From positions 1 to 63,370 of the forward strand of contig JAGYPB010000010.1 in assembly GCA_018399135.1 (NCBI GenBank): a DNA stretch of 63,370 nt. Direction: 5' to 3'. The translations under genes were made by a program, and so were the position numbers. Source of the stretch: Deltaproteobacteria bacterium. Its GTDB lineage: Bacteria; Desulfobacterota; Desulfuromonadia; Desulfuromonadales; Geopsychrobacteraceae. Every line of letters starts with the position of its first letter. Position 1 is the first letter of the stretch. Positions 1 to 8,412 of this stretch are shown piece after piece. Below the pieces are notes generated by a model. It did no database searches, was not told where the DNA came from, and saw only the letters and a program-made list of their open reading frames with translations.

Positions 1-2
1 TT

Positions 3-143
3 ACATTGTCTGAAGCTTTTCATACACCACCAGCGAAACTTCCGAGCCATGAGGAGAGAGTTACCTTGATCGATTATTTCAGAGCAGATAGCGAGTTAGA
101 AGGTTATGAAGAGGTAAGTTTAAAGAACGATTTCTTAAAGTGA
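3..143 (+). CDS. C-terminal end of an unrecognised protein (partial)
   Basis: An open frame enters from the left edge and ends at a TGA at 141-143, giving 46 residues that finish ...EEVSLKNDFLK. The composition (many charged residues, no low complexity) looks like a real protein C-terminus, but I recognise no family. It runs toward the convergent darP gene, 123 bp away. It could be a chance open frame, because the window start hides the rest. Confidence 0.35.
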   Translation, partial: TLSEAFHTPPAKLPSHEERVTLIDYFRADSELEGYEEVSLKNDFLK

Positions 144-226
144 GAATGAGACCGTTATCTGTTTTCATGGTTTTCTATTGTCGTTCTCCAGGCTCCCCAG
201 ACCAAACCTGCGATCATGCTTATCGG

Positions 227-251
227 TATTGTCGGTATCGAACCGACAATA
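227..251. other. Perfect inverted repeat between convergent genes
   Basis: TATTGTCGGT and ACCGACAATA form a perfect 10-bp stem around a 5-nt loop. It lies between the end of the partial gene at the left edge and the end of darP, so a shared bidirectional terminator is the natural reading. Neither side has a clear run of T, so factor-independent termination is not certain. Confidence 0.4.
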
Positions 252-266
252 GGCAGGCAACCAGAT

Positions 267-770
267 TCAGCCCCTAACCATCTCATCCCGCAGGCGTTTG
301 AAAATTTCGCGCGAGGCGCGGCGATCACCATGCTGATGAACCGATTGGGCCAGACGCAGGATGGTTTTAATATCGAGTTGAGGTGCCTGATCCTGCAACT
401 CCGCACAAGCCTGGTCAAACTGCTGGGGGTCACAAAGACGGTCGCGCATTTTTTCCAGGGCATGAAACTGCATTTTGTCGCTGCGATCAACCTGATCCAT
501 GCCGCCGAGTTGCGCCTGCAGCAATTCCACCGCAGCGGTGTCCTCGCGTAACAGTCCGGCCAGATATTTCAGCTGGCGCTTGTGTGATCCGCGTCCACCG
601 GTTTGACGCACGGTTCGTGCCTCGGCAATAATCTCCGCCGGCAGCTCAATCCGGGCAAAACGATTATCGGAAAGATCACAAAGCTGCCCGGCCAGCACGG
701 CAATCTGCTGTGCTTGCTGTTTCTTTTTGGTTCTGCTCAAGGGCTGATTATCATGTGTTTCTGCGGTCAT
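267..770 (-). CDS. darP: DarP/YjgA family ribosome-associated protein
   Basis: The 167-residue product matches the DUF615 (YjgA, now DarP) family in length and character: a charged, helical protein with an N-terminal SRTKKKQQAQ segment and a C-terminal RRASREIFKRLRDEM segment. Family knowledge: DarP binds late 50S precursors and helps rRNA folding during large-subunit maturation. It is encoded alone on the minus strand, divergent from the HDIG-lar-pgpA-cinA run, with the hairpin at 227-251 just beyond its stop. It has no signal peptide or membrane segment, so it should be cytoplasmic. The family call is fairly firm; the ribosomal role is by homology only. Confidence 0.8.
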   Translation of the reverse strand: MTAETHDNQPLSRTKKKQQAQQIAVLAGQLCDLSDNRFARIELPAEIIAEARTVRQTGGRGSHKRQLKYLAGLLREDTAAVELLQAQLGGMDQVDRSDKMQFHALEKMRDRLCDPQQFDQACAELQDQAPQLDIKTILRLAQSVHQHGDRRASREIFKRLRDEMVRG

Positions 771-893
771 TTAGATTCTCCCAACCGGAGTACTTTATTG
801 TAAGGTTCCCGATCTGTATAGACTCGCGGTTCATCTGCAAGCTACTGCGCGGCAGCACTTAAGTCAACGCCTGTAAACGCCACGATAGTTGTT

Positions 894-923
894 TTGGCAA
901 CAATACCCGGTTTTTGCTATGAT
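894..923 (+). promoter_or_regulatory. Predicted sigma-70 promoter of the HDIG-lar-pgpA-cinA run
   Basis: TTGGCA at 894-899 and TATGAT at 918-923 are separated by 18 bp, about 40 bp ahead of the HDIG gene start. Match and spacing are good for a housekeeping promoter. No operator-like symmetry was seen. Confidence 0.5.
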
Positions 924-961
924 GACGCGAGTTGCTTTTTATTAAAGGAGTTTATAAACCA

Positions 962-1528
962 ATGGACTATGGCATCACCCGCGAACGCGCCCTTGAACTG
1001 CTCCGGCAACATCTGACTCAGACCAACCTGATCAACCACAGTCTGGCCTCTGAGGCAGTGCTGGGCAAACTCGCTCGACATCTGGGTGCAGATGAAACCC
1101 TGTGGAGTCTGACTGGCCTGCTGCACGACCTGGACGTAGAACTGACCAAAGATGATATGAATCGCCATACCCATGAAACTGCCCGGATTCTGCGGGAGGA
1201 AGGTGTTGTCGAAGATATCATCGAGGCAATCTGCCTGCACAATGAGCAGGCCCATGAACGGCACCGTAACCAGCAACTTCACCACGCCCTGGCTGCCGGG
1301 GAGACCATCACCGGTCTGATCACCGCCACCGCCCTGGTGTATCCCGATAAAAAACTGGCCAGCGTCAAACCCAAATCGGTACGTAAACGCTATAAGGAAA
1401 AACTGTTTGCCGCCGGCGCCAACCGCGAGACGATCAGTGAATGTGAAAAAATCGGCATCAACGTTCCTGATTTTTGTGATCTCTGTCTTGAAGCCATGCA
1501 GGAAATAGCCCCTGAGCTGGGACTGTAG
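962..1528 (+). CDS. HDIG/HD-domain metal-dependent phosphohydrolase
   Basis: I chose the ATG at 962 because AAAGGAG sits 11 nt upstream; a longer in-frame start at 932 lacks this. The 188-residue product is a compact stand-alone HD domain: an early His (LINHSLASEAV), a GLLHDLD metal-binding HD pair, and later His residues in RHTHET and CLHNEQAH. Family knowledge: small HDIG proteins (TIGR00277 type) are cytoplasmic phosphohydrolases whose substrates are mostly unknown, so none is assigned. It is followed 24 nt later by larB and is probably the first gene of a plus-strand operon. Confidence 0.8.
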   Translation: MDYGITRERALELLRQHLTQTNLINHSLASEAVLGKLARHLGADETLWSLTGLLHDLDVELTKDDMNRHTHETARILREEGVVEDIIEAICLHNEQAHERHRNQQLHHALAAGETITGLITATALVYPDKKLASVKPKSVRKRYKEKLFAAGANRETISECEKIGINVPDFCDLCLEAMQEIAPELGL

Positions 1529-1552
1529 CCCCAGCAGAAAATATACTTAACC

Positions 1553-2308
1553 ATGAATCAGAACCAATTGACCATCCTGCTGGAACAACTTGTTTCCGGC
1601 AATCTCAGTGTCACTGACGCTGTCAACAAGCTCAAACATCTCCCCTATGAAGATCTGGGCGTTGCCCGGATTGATCATCATCGCGAATTGCGCCAGGGCG
1701 TTGCCGAAATCATCCTCGGCCAGAGTAAAACCCTTGACCAGCTGACGACGATTGTTGCAGCCCTTGAGCGCAGACAACGCAACATCCTGGTAACCCGCCT
1801 CGATGAGACCAGGGGCGCAGCCCTGACCCAGCAGTTTCCGGCTGGAGAATACGATGAGCTAGGGCGCACCTTCTGCCTTATCCATCAACCTGCTGCGATA
1901 TGTGGGCGCGGTAAAATTCTGGTCATCTGCGCCGGCACCTCCGATCTGTCGGTTGCCCGAGAAGCGGTAATAACGGCGCGCATGCTTGGCAATGATGTGG
2001 AAGAACTGATTGATGTCGGGGTTGCCGGTATCCACCGGTTGTTGAGCTGTCAGGAACAGCTTCACCAGGCCGCAGTGGTTATTGTTGTTGCCGGAATGGA
2101 AGGGGCGCTGCCTTCAGTGGTCGGCGGCCTGGTGGCGGCACCAGTGATTGCCGTGCCGACATCGGTCGGCTACGGTGCCGCCTTTGGCGGCGTCGCTGCC
2201 CTGCTCGGCATGCTCAACTCCTGTGCCTCCGGCGTGACCGTGGTCAACATCGACAACGGCTTTGGCGCCGCCTTTGCTGCCAACCGCATCAACCGCCAGG
2301 GGAACTGA
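1553..2308 (+). CDS. larB: LarB, NaAD carboxylase/hydrolase of nickel-pincer cofactor synthesis
   Basis: The 251-residue protein has the AIR-carboxylase-like fold signature in its C-terminal half: ILVICAGTSDLSVAREA followed by the glycine-rich GMEGALPSVVGGLVA and PTSVGYGAAFGG segments. Family knowledge: LarB carboxylates nicotinic acid adenine dinucleotide and cleaves it, giving the first intermediate of the nickel-pincer nucleotide used by lactate racemase and relatives. larC starts 5 nt after its stop, which supports a joint role. The sulfurtransferase LarE and a LarA-type racemase are not in this window. Confidence 0.92.
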   Translation: MNQNQLTILLEQLVSGNLSVTDAVNKLKHLPYEDLGVARIDHHRELRQGVAEIILGQSKTLDQLTTIVAALERRQRNILVTRLDETRGAALTQQFPAGEYDELGRTFCLIHQPAAICGRGKILVICAGTSDLSVAREAVITARMLGNDVEELIDVGVAGIHRLLSCQEQLHQAAVVIVVAGMEGALPSVVGGLVAAPVIAVPTSVGYGAAFGGVAALLGMLNSCASGVTVVNIDNGFGAAFAANRINRQGN

Positions 2309-2313
2309 CCAGC

Positions 2314-3513
2314 ATGAAAACCCTCTATCTTGATACCTTTTCCGGCATCTCCGGTGACATGTTTTTAGGCCTGCTCTGCGACCTGGGTCTTGATGTCGAG
2401 CACCTTAAAGCTGAACTTGCCAAGCTGCCGATCAGCGGTTACCAGCTCACCATCCAGCGTGAGCGGCGTCATGGTATTGAGGGGTGCCGCTTTGTCGTCA
2501 ACCACAAGGAAGACCACCATCATCGCAGCTGGAGCCGCATTGATCAGATGCTGGCCGACAGCCTACTCAGTGAGCGCAGCAAAGAACTGGCACGGCGCTT
2601 TTTCCGGCGCCTGGGTGAAGCTGAAGCCAAAGTGCACGGTATCAGCATTGATGAGGTTCATTTTCATGAAGTGGGAGCCGTCGACGCTATTGTTGACCTT
2701 ACCGGAGCGGCTATCGGCGTCGATCTGCTTGGCATCGACAAAGTCTTTTGCTCACCTTTGCCCCTGTCACGCGGAATCAGCCAATGCGCCCACGGCGCCC
2801 TTCCCTTACCGGCACCGGCAACATTGGAGATCCTGCAAGGGCGACCGGTTTACGACAGTGGCTGTGCCAAGGAACTGGTCACCCCCACCGGCGCAGCGAT
2901 CGTCAGAGAACTGGCAGCGTTTTGTGCTATTCCCACCCTGCCCCTGGGCCGGACCGGTTATGGCGTCGGTGGCTGGGAACTTACTGACCGTCCCAATCTG
3001 CTGCGCGGTATTCTCTATGAGCAGGAGCAGCAACCGGCCACGACCGACGAAGTAGAACTGCTCGAATCTCATATCGACGACAGCACCCCGGAACAGCTCG
3101 GCGATCTGCTCGACCGCCTCTTTGAGGCCGGCGCCCTGGATGCCGCTTATGCCCCCCTGCAGATGAAAAAAAATCGCCCGGGACAGCTCCTCAAAGTGGT
3201 CTGTCAACCGGCACATAGTCAGACACTGGCAACCCTGATCATGCACCACAGCAGCGCCATCGGCGTACGCTTACAGTCGTGCCGCCGTTATCGCCTGCAC
3301 CGGCAGGAGGTTACCATCGCAACCACGCTGGGGACAGCACAGATCAAGCTACTGTTTGATCATGACAAATTTCTCCGCCTGAGTGCCGAATATGATGATT
3401 GCCGACGCCTGTCCCGGCAACACAATCTGCCCTTGCAACAGGTCTATCGCCTGATTGAAAATAGCGCCCATGACCAGCTGCCACAGCTTCTCAAGGAGAA
3501 AGCACATGACTGA
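2314..3513 (+). CDS. larC: LarC, nickel-pincer cofactor nickel insertase
   Basis: The 399-residue protein begins with the typical YLDTFSGISGDMFLG segment and carries EVHFHEVGAVDAIVDL and a GYGVGGWE segment. Family knowledge: LarC is a CTP-dependent cyclometallase that inserts nickel into the dithiolated pincer precursor. In some lactobacilli larC is split and needs a programmed frameshift; here one uninterrupted frame encodes both parts. A histidine-rich EDHHHRS patch near residue 67 may bind metal (inference). It overlaps pgpA by 8 nt, and pgpA's Shine-Dalgarno lies inside larC. Confidence 0.92.
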   Translation: MKTLYLDTFSGISGDMFLGLLCDLGLDVEHLKAELAKLPISGYQLTIQRERRHGIEGCRFVVNHKEDHHHRSWSRIDQMLADSLLSERSKELARRFFRRLGEAEAKVHGISIDEVHFHEVGAVDAIVDLTGAAIGVDLLGIDKVFCSPLPLSRGISQCAHGALPLPAPATLEILQGRPVYDSGCAKELVTPTGAAIVRELAAFCAIPTLPLGRTGYGVGGWELTDRPNLLRGILYEQEQQPATTDEVELLESHIDDSTPEQLGDLLDRLFEAGALDAAYAPLQMKKNRPGQLLKVVCQPAHSQTLATLIMHHSSAIGVRLQSCRRYRLHRQEVTIATTLGTAQIKLLFDHDKFLRLSAEYDDCRRLSRQHNLPLQQVYRLIENSAHDQLPQLLKEKAHD

Positions 3514-3985
3514 TTCAGCCCCCCAACGACGCAAAAACTGTGCGACGATTTTTTTTGCGACCAATGGTGGGCTGGGTTTCGCCCCGGTAGCCCCCGGCAC
3601 TTTCGGTACTCTGGCTGGCATCCCGGCTTTTTACTACCTGTCGGGATTTCCGGGGCCACTGCAATTTATCACTCTGCTCGCAATCATCGCCCTGAGCGTA
3701 TGGCTGTGTCAGCGCGCCGGTGAATATTTCAACGAGGCTGATGACGGCCGCATCGTTTTCGATGAACTCGCCGGTTATCTGGTTGCCGTCGCTTTTCTCC
3801 CCTTTACCTGGGGAACGGCACTGCTGGCTTTCTTCTGGTTTCGTTTCTTCGACATTTTAAAACCACCCCCCATCGGCTACATTGATCGCAACTTCAAAAA
3901 CGGTTTTGGTGTCACCTTTGATGATGTCCTGGCCGGTGTTTACGCCGCCATCGCGGTACGCCTGTGCCTCGCCCTGTTTAGCTGA
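3506..3985 (+). CDS. pgpA: Phosphatidylglycerophosphatase A
   Basis: Start at ATG 3506, with AAGGAG at 3493-3498. The 159-residue membrane protein contains the family hallmarks GLGFAPVAPGTFGTLAGIP near the N-terminus and DDGRIVFDELAGYLVA in the middle, with hydrophobic segments after each. Family knowledge: PgpA dephosphorylates phosphatidylglycerophosphate to phosphatidylglycerol at the inner membrane. The 8-nt overlap with larC suggests translational coupling; cinA follows after 27 nt, a pgpA-cinA-recA order common in Geobacter relatives. Confidence 0.93.
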   Translation: MTDSAPQRRKNCATIFFATNGGLGFAPVAPGTFGTLAGIPAFYYLSGFPGPLQFITLLAIIALSVWLCQRAGEYFNEADDGRIVFDELAGYLVAVAFLPFTWGTALLAFFWFRFFDILKPPPIGYIDRNFKNGFGVTFDDVLAGVYAAIAVRLCLALFS

Positions 3986-4012
3986 CTCTTGCTTTGCTGG
4001 AAATGAGCGTCT

Positions 4013-5260
4013 ATGCCCAGTTTTGATATTGCTATCCTGGCCACCGCAGAAGATCTGCTCAGTGGTGACTCCACTGATTCTAACAGTTCTGTCGTCGTTG
4101 ACCTTCTCACCCGTCATGGCTACCGCCCGCGTTGCTCTCTAGCGGTATCTGACAATGAAAAGGAAATCTTTGCGGCACTCAACTACCTCGCACAACAGGC
4201 GCGCCTTGTTATCATTAGTGGCGGGCTGGGAAACAGCAGCAACGCTCTTACCGCCCGCGCTGCCGCCCGCGCCCTCGGATTGCCGCTGGTCATTCACGAA
4301 GAAGCTCTGGAAATGGTGCGCGCCTGGTGCCATACGCACCACCAGACACTGGATCCTGCCAATGAACGCGTGGCGCTGCTACCACAATCGGCGCAACTAC
4401 TGGCTAATTCACAAGGGATGACACCAGGCTTCACCTTGACCCACAACCAATGCCGGATGTTTTTCTTGCCTTCCGCCCCGGCAGAATTGCGCTCCATGTT
4501 CGAGCAATCGGTGTTGCCGCACCTCCATCATGATTACCCTGAGGAGCAACGCCTCCACCGCCGCACCCTGAAACTGTTTGGCCTGACGGATGTTCGTATC
4601 CGCACCATGATTCCCACAGGGCGTCTGCCCGAGGGAGTCAGCATCAATTACAGTTACGATTTCCCTCTGGTGCTGGTAAATCTGAAAGCCCATGGTGAAG
4701 AGGCCGAGGAGCGCCTGGATAAAGCCGAAGCACTGCTTTTACAGGTTCTGGGCGACCATCTGATGGCTTGTGACGGCCAAACCGCCGAAGGCAATGTCGC
4801 TCAACTGCTGACCCACGCCGGCCTGACTCTATCGTTGGCGGAATCTTGTACCGGCGGACTGCTCAGCAGTATGCTGACCCGCCTCCCCGGCGCCTCAGCC
4901 TTTCTCAACCGCGCCGGGGTCACCTACGCTGATGCCGCCAAACAACACTGGCTGAAAGTACCGCAGGCGCTCCTGCTCCAGCATGGTGCCGTCAGCGAAC
5001 CTTGCGCCCGGGCCATGGCCAGCGGTCTACGTCACGAAAGTGGAACCGATCTGGCACTGGCAATTACCGGCATTGCCGGCCCGGATGGTGGCACGACAGA
5101 CAAACCCGTGGGCACTGTTTACCTGGCCCTGGCCAGCGACACCGGAGTTCACGCCCAACGCTATCTGTTCAGCGGCGATCGTACCCGCGTTCAACGCATG
5201 AGTGCGTTTATGGCGCTGGAATGGTTGCGGCGTTTTGCCCTGCAGCGCATAGCTGATTAA
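4013..5260 (+). CDS. cinA: CinA: MoaB-like domain plus nicotinamide-nucleotide amidase
   Basis: The 415-residue protein has two parts. Residues about 1-170 form a MoaB/MogA-like CinA domain (AILATAEDLLSG, IISGGLGNSSNALT). The last 160 or so form the PncC-type amidohydrolase (LAESCTGGLLSSMLT, ITGIAGPDGGTTDKPVGTVYLA). Family knowledge: CinA removes nicotinamide mononucleotide in pyridine-nucleotide salvage, and cinA often precedes recA. recA starts 156 bp downstream across a gap with an inverted repeat, so it may also have its own promoter. The Shine-Dalgarno (GGAAATGAG) is mediocre, so the start is slightly less certain than the family call. Confidence 0.92.
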   Translation: MPSFDIAILATAEDLLSGDSTDSNSSVVVDLLTRHGYRPRCSLAVSDNEKEIFAALNYLAQQARLVIISGGLGNSSNALTARAAARALGLPLVIHEEALEMVRAWCHTHHQTLDPANERVALLPQSAQLLANSQGMTPGFTLTHNQCRMFFLPSAPAELRSMFEQSVLPHLHHDYPEEQRLHRRTLKLFGLTDVRIRTMIPTGRLPEGVSINYSYDFPLVLVNLKAHGEEAEERLDKAEALLLQVLGDHLMACDGQTAEGNVAQLLTHAGLTLSLAESCTGGLLSSMLTRLPGASAFLNRAGVTYADAAKQHWLKVPQALLLQHGAVSEPCARAMASGLRHESGTDLALAITGIAGPDGGTTDKPVGTVYLALASDTGVHAQRYLFSGDRTRVQRMSAFMALEWLRRFALQRIAD

Positions 5261-5348
5261 GCTCTCGACAGGGGCATACTAATCGTTTTACTCTGACGCT
5301 GCACAATTGCAACCACCACAACGACTTACTATGTCACACGGAGAGGGG

Positions 5349-5371
5349 AAGATTGGTTCTACGCCAATCTT
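5349..5371. promoter_or_regulatory. Inverted repeat in the recA leader
   Basis: AAGATTGG and CCAATCTT form a perfect 8-bp inverted repeat with a 7-nt centre, 46 bp before the recA start codon. It could be a repressor operator or a weak terminator for cinA. It does not fit the GGTTN2CN4GN3ACC LexA box described for Geobacter, so any SOS role would need a different LexA specificity. Confidence 0.4.
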
Positions 5372-5416
5372 GATAACTGACATTAACCGAATTTTCTACA
5401 CCTGAAGGAGCATTTC

Positions 5417-6448
5417 ATGTCTGATCAAAACCGCAACCGCGCCCTCGAACTGGCCATGGGGCAGATTGAAAAACAATTTGGCAAAGGGAGCATCATGCGC
5501 CTTGGATCTGAGTACCAGATGCCTGCCATCGCCACCATTCCTACCGGCTCCTTGAGTCTCGACCTGGCCCTCGGCGTCGGCGGTATCCCCAAAGGGCGCA
5601 TTATCGAAATCTTCGGACCGGAATCCTCCGGTAAAACCACCCTGGCGCTGCACATTCTTGCCGAAGTCCAGAAGCAGGGCGGTGTGGCAGCTTTTATCGA
5701 CGCCGAGCATGCCCTCGATATTCAGTATGCCCAGAATCTTGGCGTCAAGGCCGATGACCTGCTGGTCAGCCAGCCGGATACCGGTGAACAGGCACTGGAG
5801 ATCACCGAAATGCTGGTGCGCAGCGGTGCTATTGATCTGCTCGTCGTCGACTCCGTCGCCGCTCTGACTCCCCGCGCCGAAATTGAAGGGGAAATGGGGG
5901 ACTCCCACATGGGCCTGCAGGCCCGTCTCATGTCTCAGGCCCTGCGCAAACTGACAGGGATTGTCAGCAAATCCAACTGCAGCATTATCTTCATCAACCA
6001 GATCCGGATGAAGATCGGCGTCATGTTCGGCAACCCGGAAACAACTACCGGTGGTAACGCCCTCAAATTCTACTGTTCCATTCGTCTCGATATCCGCCGA
6101 ATTGCGGCACTTAAACAGGGACAAGACGTCATCGGTGGCAGAACCCGGGTCAAGGTGGTCAAGAACAAGGTGGCTCCGCCGTTCAAACAGGCTGAATTCG
6201 ACATCATGTATGGTCTTGGCATTTCACGCGAGGGAGATATCCTTGATCTTGGGGTCGATAACGACATCGTCGAAAAAAGCGGTTCATGGTTCTCCTACAA
6301 AGGCGAACGGGTTGGCCAAGGGCGTGAAAACGCCAAACAATACCTGCAGGAACATCCCGAAATGACCAACGAAATCGAAGCAACCCTGCGCGAACTTTAC
6401 GGCGTTGGTGCCGCCAAGCTCAAAAGCACCTCTGACGACGACGAGTAA
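5417..6448 (+). CDS. recA: RecA recombinase
   Basis: The 343-residue protein is a complete RecA of usual length. The Walker A motif GPESSGKTT, the [15 protein letters not shown] Walker B region, the L2-loop segment [17 protein letters not shown] and the acidic C-terminal tail (TSDDDE) are all present. It forms filaments on single-stranded DNA, drives strand exchange and promotes LexA self-cleavage. A strong AAGGAG lies 6 nt before the ATG. recX, its usual modulator, lies two genes downstream, separated from recA by a palindromic repeat and pilT. Confidence 0.98.
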   Translation: MSDQNRNRALELAMGQIEKQFGKGSIMRLGSEYQMPAIATIPTGSLSLDLALGVGGIPKGRIIEIFGPESSGKTTLALHILAEVQKQGGVAAFIDAEHALDIQYAQNLGVKADDLLVSQPDTGEQALEITEMLVRSGAIDLLVVDSVAALTPRAEIEGEMGDSHMGLQARLMSQALRKLTGIVSKSNCSIIFINQIRMKIGVMFGNPETTTGGNALKFYCSIRLDIRRIAALKQGQDVIGGRTRVKVVKNKVAPPFKQAEFDIMYGLGISREGDILDLGVDNDIVEKSGSWFSYKGERVGQGRENAKQYLQEHPEMTNEIEATLRELYGVGAAKLKSTSDDDE

Positions 6449-6489
6449 AAACAACGGGTAGCTATTCAAATCTCTCCTTGCGCAGCTTC

Positions 6490-6575
6490 GGATCCTGTGG
6501 CAAGGGTGTCTGTCGTCATGGACGGCTACAGCAAGCGGTCATGAATGACAAAAAGCGTCCCTTGAAACAGGATCC
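6490..6575. repeat. Palindromic intergenic repeat, copy A (recA-pilT)
   Basis: The 86-bp element is bounded by the imperfect inverted ends GGATCCTGTGGCAAGGG and CCCTTGAAACAGGATCC. Its interior of about 50 bp is nearly identical to copy B at 28516-28620: both share GTGTCTGTCG, CATGGACGGC, CAAGCGGTCATG and AAAAGCG. It lies wholly between recA and pilT. The long self-complementary ends would let it fold as a large hairpin. It encodes no transposase and resembles REP or MITE-type extragenic repeats. Confidence 0.75.
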
Positions 6576-6624
6576 AAAGACCAGGCGCTGTACAGATACA
6601 ACAACTGACATGTGAGGGAGCACG

Positions 6625-7812
6625 ATGGAACTGAACCAGATTCTCGGACTGGCATTAAAATCCAACACCTCGGATATCCACCTCAAAGCCGGCCTTCCCC
6701 CCGTATTCCGGGTTGATGGCAGCCTGCGACCTCTACCTAAGGCCCCACGCCTGACGGCTGATGACCTGCGCATCATGTGCGAAGGAATCATGAATGAAAA
6801 ACAACGGGTGCGCTTTGAGGAAAATAACGAAGTTGACCTGGCCTATGGTGTACCCGGTCTCGGACGCTTTCGCGTCAATGTCTTTATGCAGCGCAATTCC
6901 GTTTCAGCAGTTTTTCGTGTGATCCCTTATAAGGTAGCAACCCTCGATGAGCTGTTGATGCCCAAGGTACTGAAAAAGATTGCTGAAGAACAGCGCGGAC
7001 TGGTGTTGGTGACCGGTGCCACCGGCTCGGGGAAATCAACCACGCTGGCAGCATTAATCGACCATATCAACAGTAACCGCACCGCTCATGTTGTGACCGT
7101 CGAAGATCCGATCGAGTACCTCCACCGCGATCGCAAATGCATTATCAACCAACGTGAAGTCGGCTTTGATACCATCGGTTTTGCCCCGGCGCTGAAAAGT
7201 GCCCTGCGACAGGATCCCGACGTTATTCTGGTCGGTGAGATGCGTGATCTCGAAACCACAGAAACCGCTCTGGCGGCTGCCGAAACCGGGCATCTGGTTC
7301 TCTCGACCCTGCATACCATCGATGCCACTGAAACCATCGCCCGCATCGTTTCCATGTTCCCCCCCCACCATCAACGCCATATTCGCATGCAACTTTCCAA
7401 CGTTCTGCGCGCCGTCATCTCGCAACGCCTGATTCCGCGTATTGAGGGGAAAGGACGGGTTGCTGCGGTTGAAGTGATGCTCTCCACCGCCCGCCTTCGC
7501 GAATTGATCGATGACCGTGAAAAAACCGGGCTAATTAAAGACACAATTGCCCAGGGGTACACAACCTACGGTATGCAGACCTTCGACCAGGCATTGATGG
7601 ATCTGGTCAAACGCAACATTATCTCCTACCAGGAAGCCTTGCGACAAAGCTCCAATCCGGATGATTTCAAACTCAAATTCTCCGGTATCGATTCAACATC
7701 AGACTCCAGCTGGAGTGATTTTGAGCGCGGCAAGGAGCAGGAAGAAAGTGAGGCGGCCGAAACTCCAGAGGAAAGCGGGCAGAATGACAAGTCCCCCTTC
7801 CAACGCTTCTGA
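6625..7812 (+). CDS. pilT: PilT-family type IV pilus retraction ATPase
   Basis: The 395-residue protein has the type IV pilus/type II secretion ATPase core: SDIHLKAG near the N-terminus, Walker A GATGSGKST near residue 130, the Asp box VEDPIEY, Walker B ILVGEMRDLET and the His box GHLVLSTLHT. PilT ATPases power pilus disassembly and twitching at the inner membrane. It is longer than the usual 344-370 residues because of an acidic Ser/Glu-rich C-terminal tail of about 50 residues, which may regulate or tether it. A PilU-type paralogue cannot be excluded. recX overlaps its 3' end by 29 nt. Confidence 0.9.
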   Translation: MELNQILGLALKSNTSDIHLKAGLPPVFRVDGSLRPLPKAPRLTADDLRIMCEGIMNEKQRVRFEENNEVDLAYGVPGLGRFRVNVFMQRNSVSAVFRVIPYKVATLDELLMPKVLKKIAEEQRGLVLVTGATGSGKSTTLAALIDHINSNRTAHVVTVEDPIEYLHRDRKCIINQREVGFDTIGFAPALKSALRQDPDVILVGEMRDLETTETALAAAETGHLVLSTLHTIDATETIARIVSMFPPHHQRHIRMQLSNVLRAVISQRLIPRIEGKGRVAAVEVMLSTARLRELIDDREKTGLIKDTIAQGYTTYGMQTFDQALMDLVKRNIISYQEALRQSSNPDDFKLKFSGIDSTSDSSWSDFERGKEQEESEAAETPEESGQNDKSPFQRF

Positions 7813-8269
7813 TGCCTTTAACGTAGCCTTGCGCCTGCTTGGCCGCTGCGATCGCAGCGAGGCTCAGTTACGCGACAAACTGCGGCAACGTGGCTTCTCC
7901 AGCAGCACCATCGCCACGGCCATTGAGCGTTGTTACGACTACCGTTATCTTGATGATCACCGTTATGCCCTGAGCCGGGCACGCGGCCTGATGCGTAACG
8001 GCAAAGGGGTAGGCGGGCGAATCCTGGCAGATCTACGTCAACGAGGAATTAATGATGACCTGGCATGTGCTGTACTGGATAAAGTTAACGCTGAATTCAA
8101 TCAGGCCGACATCTTTGAACAAGAGCTATCCCGTCGTTTCCCCAATTTTTCCTATGCTTCAGCCGCGGCCAACGAACGACGCCGAGTAGTCAGTTATTTT
8201 CAACGTCGCGGCTTTCCCCTCAGTGATATTTTCACCTGGCTGCAACAATCATCCGATTACGACACATAA
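7784..8269 (+). CDS. recX: RecX regulatory protein
   Basis: I chose ATG 7784, inside the pilT 3' end, with GAGGAAAG upstream; an in-frame extension to 7661 only reads pilT sequence in the wrong frame. The 161-residue product is a small basic helical repeat protein with the RecX pattern: LLGRCDRSEAQLRDKLRQRGF, then YLDDHRYA, then VGGRILADLRQRGI. RecX binds RecA filaments and modulates recombination. The 29-nt overlap with pilT suggests coupled translation, and the nearby recA gives functional context. Confidence 0.88.
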   Translation: MTSPPSNASDAFNVALRLLGRCDRSEAQLRDKLRQRGFSSSTIATAIERCYDYRYLDDHRYALSRARGLMRNGKGVGGRILADLRQRGINDDLACAVLDKVNAEFNQADIFEQELSRRFPNFSYASAAANERRRVVSYFQRRGFPLSDIFTWLQQSSDYDT

Positions 8270-8412
8270 ACTCTTTTCAAATCTAACCACTTCCATTAGA
8301 ATTTCGAGTTCAGCGCAATTTACCGCCGGATAACCGGTAAACCTGAAATCGGCTTTTTATCCACAGAATCATGAACAATGACCGCATACTAAACTGAAAG
8401 GTTCAACTCATC

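Noticed and set aside
5261-5416. LexA box for recA
   Set aside because: The inverted repeat present does not fit the Geobacter or E. coli LexA consensus, so I list it only as an unassigned site.
8270-8412. Possible T-box leader before alaS
   Set aside because: No T-box sequence, specifier loop or antiterminator pattern was visible; only a short TTTACCG/CGGTAAA inverted repeat.
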